Shown in pieces: positions 62,311 to 64,000 of a DNA stretch of 64,000 nt (the first letter of the stretch is position 1; each line of letters opens with the position of its first letter). The notes beneath the pieces were generated by a model. It ran no database searches. It was not told the DNA's origin and saw nothing but the letters and a program-made list of their open reading frames with translations. The stretch comes from Maniola hyperantus (Eukaryota; Arthropoda; Insecta; Lepidoptera; Nymphalidae), in the NCBI RefSeq assembly GCF_902806685.2, contig NC_048545.1:15585926-15649925 (forward strand), read 5' to 3'. The position numbers and the translations under genes are program-made.

Positions 62311-63720
62311 TTTTTATTGAATTTTACAATAATGGAAACTTTTAATATCTTGTAAGTTTTCAACTGCAGAAACGATGTAAAGAACACAGAATCGCAATAT
62401 AAAAGAAATAGAACTATAATATAAAACAGTTAAAGTGAACCAACGGTCTGGAAGTGTGTTGAAGAGATTCGAAATATTGATACTATAGTTGACATCAGTT
62501 CTATACCGTTTGGTGAAGGTAAATTGTATAGAAATGTTTGTTGTAGCCACCTTGTAGCCACGTTGTAGGCTTGTAGCGGCCACAATACACTAGATACCAT
62601 CTTAATAGCTTCTGTACTGACTTTCATACAAACGGAATTGAAATACGGTGTACCCAGTAATTGATATTAGACAAGAAGTTCGGTTATGAAAAGTCTCTAA
62701 TGCCACAGGTTATTGTTTCATTTAATCTTACTTTTAAAGTTATAGAAACGATATTATTTTAGTGTGTTTTCATTGGTAATAAAATTCATACTAAAATCAC
62801 TTTTGAATGTTAAAGTGAGTCAGTTTGTTACGTTTTCACATAAACCTTCGCGACGAACTGAAACTGAACATTGATTCATATGGGAAATAAATGGACACTG
62901 GCAAAATGAATTGAAGCACGCGGATTCAGTAAGAATACCTACCTATTTACTACCAACCTAGCAGATAAACCCCCGCGCCGCTCGTGTGGCATTGCAGTAA
63001 ATCCTTTTTTTGTGGGGAATCTATCTATAGTCTATACCTATGGCGCATATATTTTGAATATCTCATGTTTCTGGTAGGTAGACCCTATGGGTAGACCTGT
63101 ACCCTATAAAACCAGCGGTTTGAGCTGTGCAGTGTGCATACGTTGATATGTCAGTCATTTTTTTCATTCAAAAAATATAAACAATTTTAAAGGACAACGT
63201 CAGATCATAGAACATCCGAACGCCTTGATTGTCATTGGGCACGACGCCCACGCGACGCATTTCAGAAGTAATTAGGTAATCGACGTAATCTTAGATTTAA
63301 CTTCGATTACTTAAGATTTGTATTATAGAATTGTTTTTATTTAAACCAAAGTCATTAATAATAAACTAATTAACAGTCCATTTAGCCGAAGTCTATGTCG
63401 TCGCGTCCGCGTCGCGTCGGGGCAAAACAAGAGGAATGGTAATTGTAGGCTCGTGGAAGTCGGTGAAACTATTCGACTCGCCGCTAATGCGCGCCCTCCC
63501 GCCCTCCCGCGCACATCTACATAATATCTGGCTCTCAATGCAAACAACGCGGTTTATAGCTAAGCGCACATCCACACGCCGCGCCGCGCACATTCAAACG
63601 CCGCGCGCCGCGATGTGCGCGCCGCACACGCCGCGCCGCACACGTCGCATCTTGTAACAAATACACTTAGTAAATAGACCGCAACGATCGCGCTATATAT
63701 AATATTTGACCATAAACTGA
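62311..63720. other. unassigned DNA
   Basis: No gene recognised. CACGCCGCGCCGCGCAC-type GC-rich run near 63570-63650 gives false Arg/Ala-rich frames. Confidence 0.3.
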
Positions 63721-63744
63721 CATTCCATGACCATATTTCTACAC

Positions 63745-64000
63745 TCGCCTCCGAATCATTCCAGCGGTTGGGGTTTGTTTTGCGTAATACTCAAGATTTT
63801 CAAAATTGTTACACGATAAAACTGCTATTTGACGCTTTGGTTCGTGCCAAGCTAGAAACCAGCGCTTGTATTTGGAATCCATATGAAAGCACTTACACCT
63901 TGCTACTTGAAAAGGTTCAAAAAGCCTTTCTAAGGTATTTATATAAAAAATTGCACGGGTATTACCCATTTATGTATCCCACAAAATTTCTCCAAGGGCA
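63745..64000 (+). mobile_element. LINE reverse-transcriptase fragment running off the window
   Basis: An open frame from about 63745 to the edge includes LGFVLRNTQDFQNCYTIKLL, FDALVRAKLETSACIWNPYE and KVQKAFLRYLYKKLHGYYPF. The order LGFVxR...LVRxKLExxxxIWNP...xxxxEKVQKxFLRYL-x-KLHGYYP is characteristic of the post-catalytic C-terminal part of Jockey/CR1-group LINE reverse transcriptases (family knowledge). About 85 codons are open without a stop, so the copy may be young. It is probably 5'-truncated near 63740 and continues beyond 64000. The annotated-looking minus frame over it is its shadow. Confidence 0.8.

Noticed and set aside
1..64000. Endogenous viral sequence, LTR retrotransposon, telomeric TTAGG array, or prokaryotic defence system
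   Set aside because: No gag/pol protease-integrase frames, paired LTRs, TTAGG runs or operon-like gene layout were seen.

Overview
The window looks like nuclear DNA from an insect, most likely a moth or butterfly. It is AT-rich and non-operonic, no reading frame is a convincing intact host gene, and it is packed with repeats of types familiar from Lepidoptera: tRNA-derived SINEs with GATGAT tails, Helitron-like elements ending in CTAG next to a CGCGGACGAAGTCGCG-type hairpin, 3' ends of a GATGAT-tailed LINE, and frequent GTAGGTACCTAC-type words. This assignment is inference from repeat content. No tRNA or rRNA gene, CRISPR array or prokaryotic system was recognised.

Layout. 1-7 kb: a LINE 3' end, two SINEs, a GC-rich hairpin element and a perfect 19-bp fold-back. 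7-19 kb: a terminal-inverted-repeat element with an internal 29-bp tandem repeat, Helitron pieces, a second hairpin-element copy and a third TIR element joined to repeat and LINE pieces. 19-26 kb: SINE and LINE fragments in both orientations, including a SINE split by a LINE with a visible target-site duplication. 26.8-30.6 kb: the only gene-like relic, a three-exon decayed Myb/SANT-like gene on + facing a decayed PIF/Harbinger-transposase-like fragment on -, which together suggest a dead two-gene Harbinger element with Helitrons and a SINE in its introns. 31-39 kb: mostly unassigned AT-rich DNA with two splice-ratchet-like motifs and one small open frame. 40.2-40.7 kb: a 9 x 63-bp minisatellite open in several frames. 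41-46 kb: a second SINE family, a fold-back element with three arms and a diverged duplication. 46.8-47.5 kb: an 18 x 38-bp minisatellite. 48-64 kb: more SINE, LINE, Helitron and hairpin copies, a perfect 25-bp-stem hairpin, and a LINE reverse-transcriptase fragment running off the right edge.

There is no pathway here in which genes work together. The functional logic is that of mobile DNA: LINEs that probably mobilise SINEs with matching 3' tails, Helitrons, short TIR and hairpin elements that need an outside transposase, and tandem repeats. The window could be intergenic or lie inside one or more very long introns; the AG|GTAAG motifs near 33.3 and 34.0 kb favour the latter only weakly. All family assignments rest on reading the sequence by eye, and element ends are approximate unless a terminal motif is named.
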